Below, in pieces: positions 62,525 to 64,000 of a stretch of 64,000 nucleotides of DNA (within the stretch, counting starts at the first letter, position 1; each line of letters starts with the position of its first letter). The notes beneath the pieces were generated by a model. That model ran no database searches. It had not been told where the DNA came from and worked only from the letters and a program-made list of their open reading frames with translations. Both the position numbers and the translations under genes were made by a program. The stretch lies in contig NZ_KV823235.1 in NCBI RefSeq assembly GCF_001815905.1, forward strand, positions 64,215-128,214, read 5' to 3'. This DNA is from Brevibacterium sp. HMSC07C04. GTDB taxonomy: Bacteria; Actinomycetota; Actinomycetes; Actinomycetales; Brevibacteriaceae.

Positions 62525-64000
62525 TTGGCCAGACCGGTAACGGCGGCATCGATTGCTTCACGCGCCCCGCCCACTGCGCCTTCGGTCATCATCGAAAATG
62601 CCAGCAGGCGACCATCAGCCGTGACGACGGTTCCTGAGAGGCTTGCGACAGTTGCCAGCGTGCCGGTCTTTGCCGAGACGCTGCCCGCCGCACCCCCTTC
62701 GCCGTAGCGGTGGATGAGCGTGCCGTTGAGTCCGCCCACCGGCATGCCGGGGATGAGCTGCGACAGGCTGTCGTCGGACTGTGCGGCAGCTACAATGACC
62801 CCGGTCAGGTCGTGCGGTGAAATGCGGTTCTTGTACGACAGGCCGGATGTGTCAAACAGGCGGATGTCCCCGGTGTCGATGTCCATGTCGCCCAGCTGGC
62901 GCAGCACCTCGGCCGGTGCGGAGCTTTCGGAGGCTTCCGCACCCCGGGCCAGCGCAACTTCGCGCCCGAGCACTTCAGACACGATGTTGTCCGAGTGCTG
63001 CAGGGCGTGCCGAACCAGGCTGGACACGGGTGCTGACTGTACTTCGGCAAGCACTGCCGGGGTCTGATCCTGCTGTTCAGCGCCGTCGCCTTCGGCGTCT
63101 TCCGGATGCAGCGGCGCGGCTTCTTCCTGCGGTGGATCGGTCTGCGCGTCCGGGTTTCGGACACTGACCTCGATGCCGTTCTTGGTCAGCGCATCTGCAA
63201 AGTCCCGAAGGGCATCGCGGGCAGGCTCAGGTGTGCGAGGCGCTTTGAGTTCACCGGTCTTCGAACCCATGTGCACCATGAGGGGGTCAAGGTTCGTGAT
63301 GAAGCCCAGCTCAATGTCGGAGCGATCCCAGTCTTTGCTGAACCGCGGGCCGGTGTAGCGGGACACATCGGCGTAGACCTCGACCTTTTCGACACCACGG
63401 TGCTTGAGTTCCCGCGCGGTGTTCTCAGCCAGCGTGCCAAGGCCTGCGCGCCCGTTGACGGCACCGGGCTTGGATTCGCCCTTGCCGAGCATGACATCAC
63501 CGCCGCCCACAAGCGCCAGCGACCCGCTGCCGTCTTCGGCAGAGTCCAGGCGAGCAGCGGTTGTGAACGTGTGATCAGCCCCGAGGGCGCCGAGTGCCGC
63601 CGCCGATGTCAGCACCTTCGTCACCGAAGCCGGTGTGCGGCCGGTGTTTTCGCCTTTGGCGTAGAGGACTTCACCCGTGGCGGCATCCCGAATGTCAGTG
63701 CCGATCTTTCCCTTGAAGCCGCTGTCCTTGAACGCCTTGTCGACAACCGGTGCGATCTTCTTCGGCACGGGCGCTCTCGTGTCGAGTCCCGAAATGTCAA
63801 GTGCCCGAGGCGCAGTTCCCGAAAGCGACGGAGGCGGGGTGCCGCCGGAGGTCGGCACAACGGTGAGCACGCCGGGAACCGCGTCCAGGGCATCGAGCGC
63901 GGCGTATCCGGTCAGCAGTGCAGCAAGAATAGAGGCGACACCTGCGGTGACTTTGAGACGCCCGCGCGCACCGCCCTGCTCGTCTTTGGGGGCACCTGAA
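62509..64000 (-). CDS. dacB: D-alanyl-D-alanine carboxypeptidase/endopeptidase, PBP4 type (5' end outside window)
   Basis: This is the C-terminal 497 codons of a class C penicillin-binding protein; the frame stays open to the window edge. The visible N-terminus has a signal-anchor helix (VTAGVASILAALLTGYAAL) about 25 residues from the truncation. Active-site motifs are SVTK (SxxK, in RTPASVTKVLT), SDN (SxN, in HSDNIVSE) and KTG (in VSAKTGTLATV). It trims peptidoglycan stem peptides outside the membrane. A low-complexity acidic insertion (about 240-270 of the fragment) carries Pro/Glu/Gln. Confidence 0.93.
   Translation of the reverse strand, partial: SGAPKDEQGGARGRLKVTAGVASILAALLTGYAALDALDAVPGVLTVVPTSGGTPPPSLSGTAPRALDISGLDTRAPVPKKIAPVVDKAFKDSGFKGKIGTDIRDAATGEVLYAKGENTGRTPASVTKVLTSAAALGALGADHTFTTAARLDSAEDGSGSLALVGGGDVMLGKGESKPGAVNGRAGLGTLAENTARELKHRGVEKVEVYADVSRYTGPRFSKDWDRSDIELGFITNLDPLMVHMGSKTGELKAPRTPEPARDALRDFADALTKNGIEVSVRNPDAQTDPPQEEAAPLHPEDAEGDGAEQQDQTPAVLAEVQSAPVSSLVRHALQHSDNIVSEVLGREVALARGAEASESSAPAEVLRQLGDMDIDTGDIRLFDTSGLSYKNRISPHDLTGVIVAAAQSDDSLSQLIPGMPVGGLNGTLIHRYGEGGAAGSVSAKTGTLATVASLSGTVVTADGRLLAFSMMTEGAVGGAREAIDAAVTGLAKCGCR

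Overview
The window is a 64 kb stretch of chromosome from a high-GC Gram-positive bacterium (Actinomycetota). It carries menaquinone genes, Lsr2, the 32-residue ribosomal protein bS22, ClpC, and several families known mainly from actinobacteria (DUF4229, DUF3180, DUF2520, DUF4916, the DUF2342 zincin). Many start codons sit 6-8 bases after a TANNNT box, a hallmark of leaderless actinobacterial transcripts. Gene order matches two Mycobacterium tuberculosis blocks as I recall them (ppx-proC-hemACDB-hemL-ccsA-menA and radA-mutY-clpC-lsr2-lysS-folKBPE-ftsH-hpt-tilS-dacB). Nothing specific to mycolic-acid makers is present, so I lean to Micrococcales (Brevibacterium-like), with low confidence. There is no tRNA, rRNA, CRISPR array, insertion sequence or prophage.

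Layout. 1-2.7 kb: the end of menE, then menA, and two small membrane proteins. 3.0-15.2 kb (minus strand): a nearly gapless operon running thioredoxin-like protein, hemA-hemC fusion, cobA/hemD fusion, hemB, a MarR regulator, hemL, a phosphatase, then the System II cytochrome c genes (TlpA/ResA, CcdA, ResB, CcsB), closed by a terminator. 15.3-16.8 kb: bS22 and an AcuC-like deacetylase. 16.9-19.0 kb: the potassium importer trkH-trkA. 19.0-24.0 kb: proC, a TIM-barrel protein, ppx/gppA, a polysaccharide deacetylase and an enoyl-CoA hydratase. 24.0-27.7 kb: the 2-methylcitrate genes prpDBC with an 18-base palindrome upstream. 27.9-34.1 kb: nadC and mixed accessory genes (NUDIX-like protein, an orphan, a VIT1 metal transporter, a TM2 protein, a cation/proton antiporter, GPP34). 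34.3-40.8 kb: a BCCT transporter, radA, gamma carbonic anhydrase, a membrane-anchored secreted protein, mutY and a short N-acetylglutamate synthase. 40.8-45.7 kb: clpC, lsr2, lysS.

45.8-51.3 kb holds the most interesting accessory unit. A secreted glycerophosphodiester phosphodiesterase is followed by a complete binding-protein-dependent ABC importer and a metallo-beta-lactamase-fold hydrolase, the last four joined by four-base stop/start overlaps. It lies where many actinobacteria carry panC-panD-coaX, and has GTTCAC repeats upstream. I propose it is a phosphate-controlled phosphodiester capture and import system. 51.5-64.0 kb returns to the conserved core: DUF2520, two PH-domain proteins, DUF3180, folB-folK fusion, folP, folE, ftsH, hpt, tilS, a DUF2342 zincin and the start-truncated dacB.

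Other points worth attention are the in-frame hemA-hemC fusion, the degenerate methyltransferase half of the HemD fusion, the MarR regulator inside the heme/cytochrome c operon, at least eleven apparent leaderless promoters, and the absence of disA beside radA.
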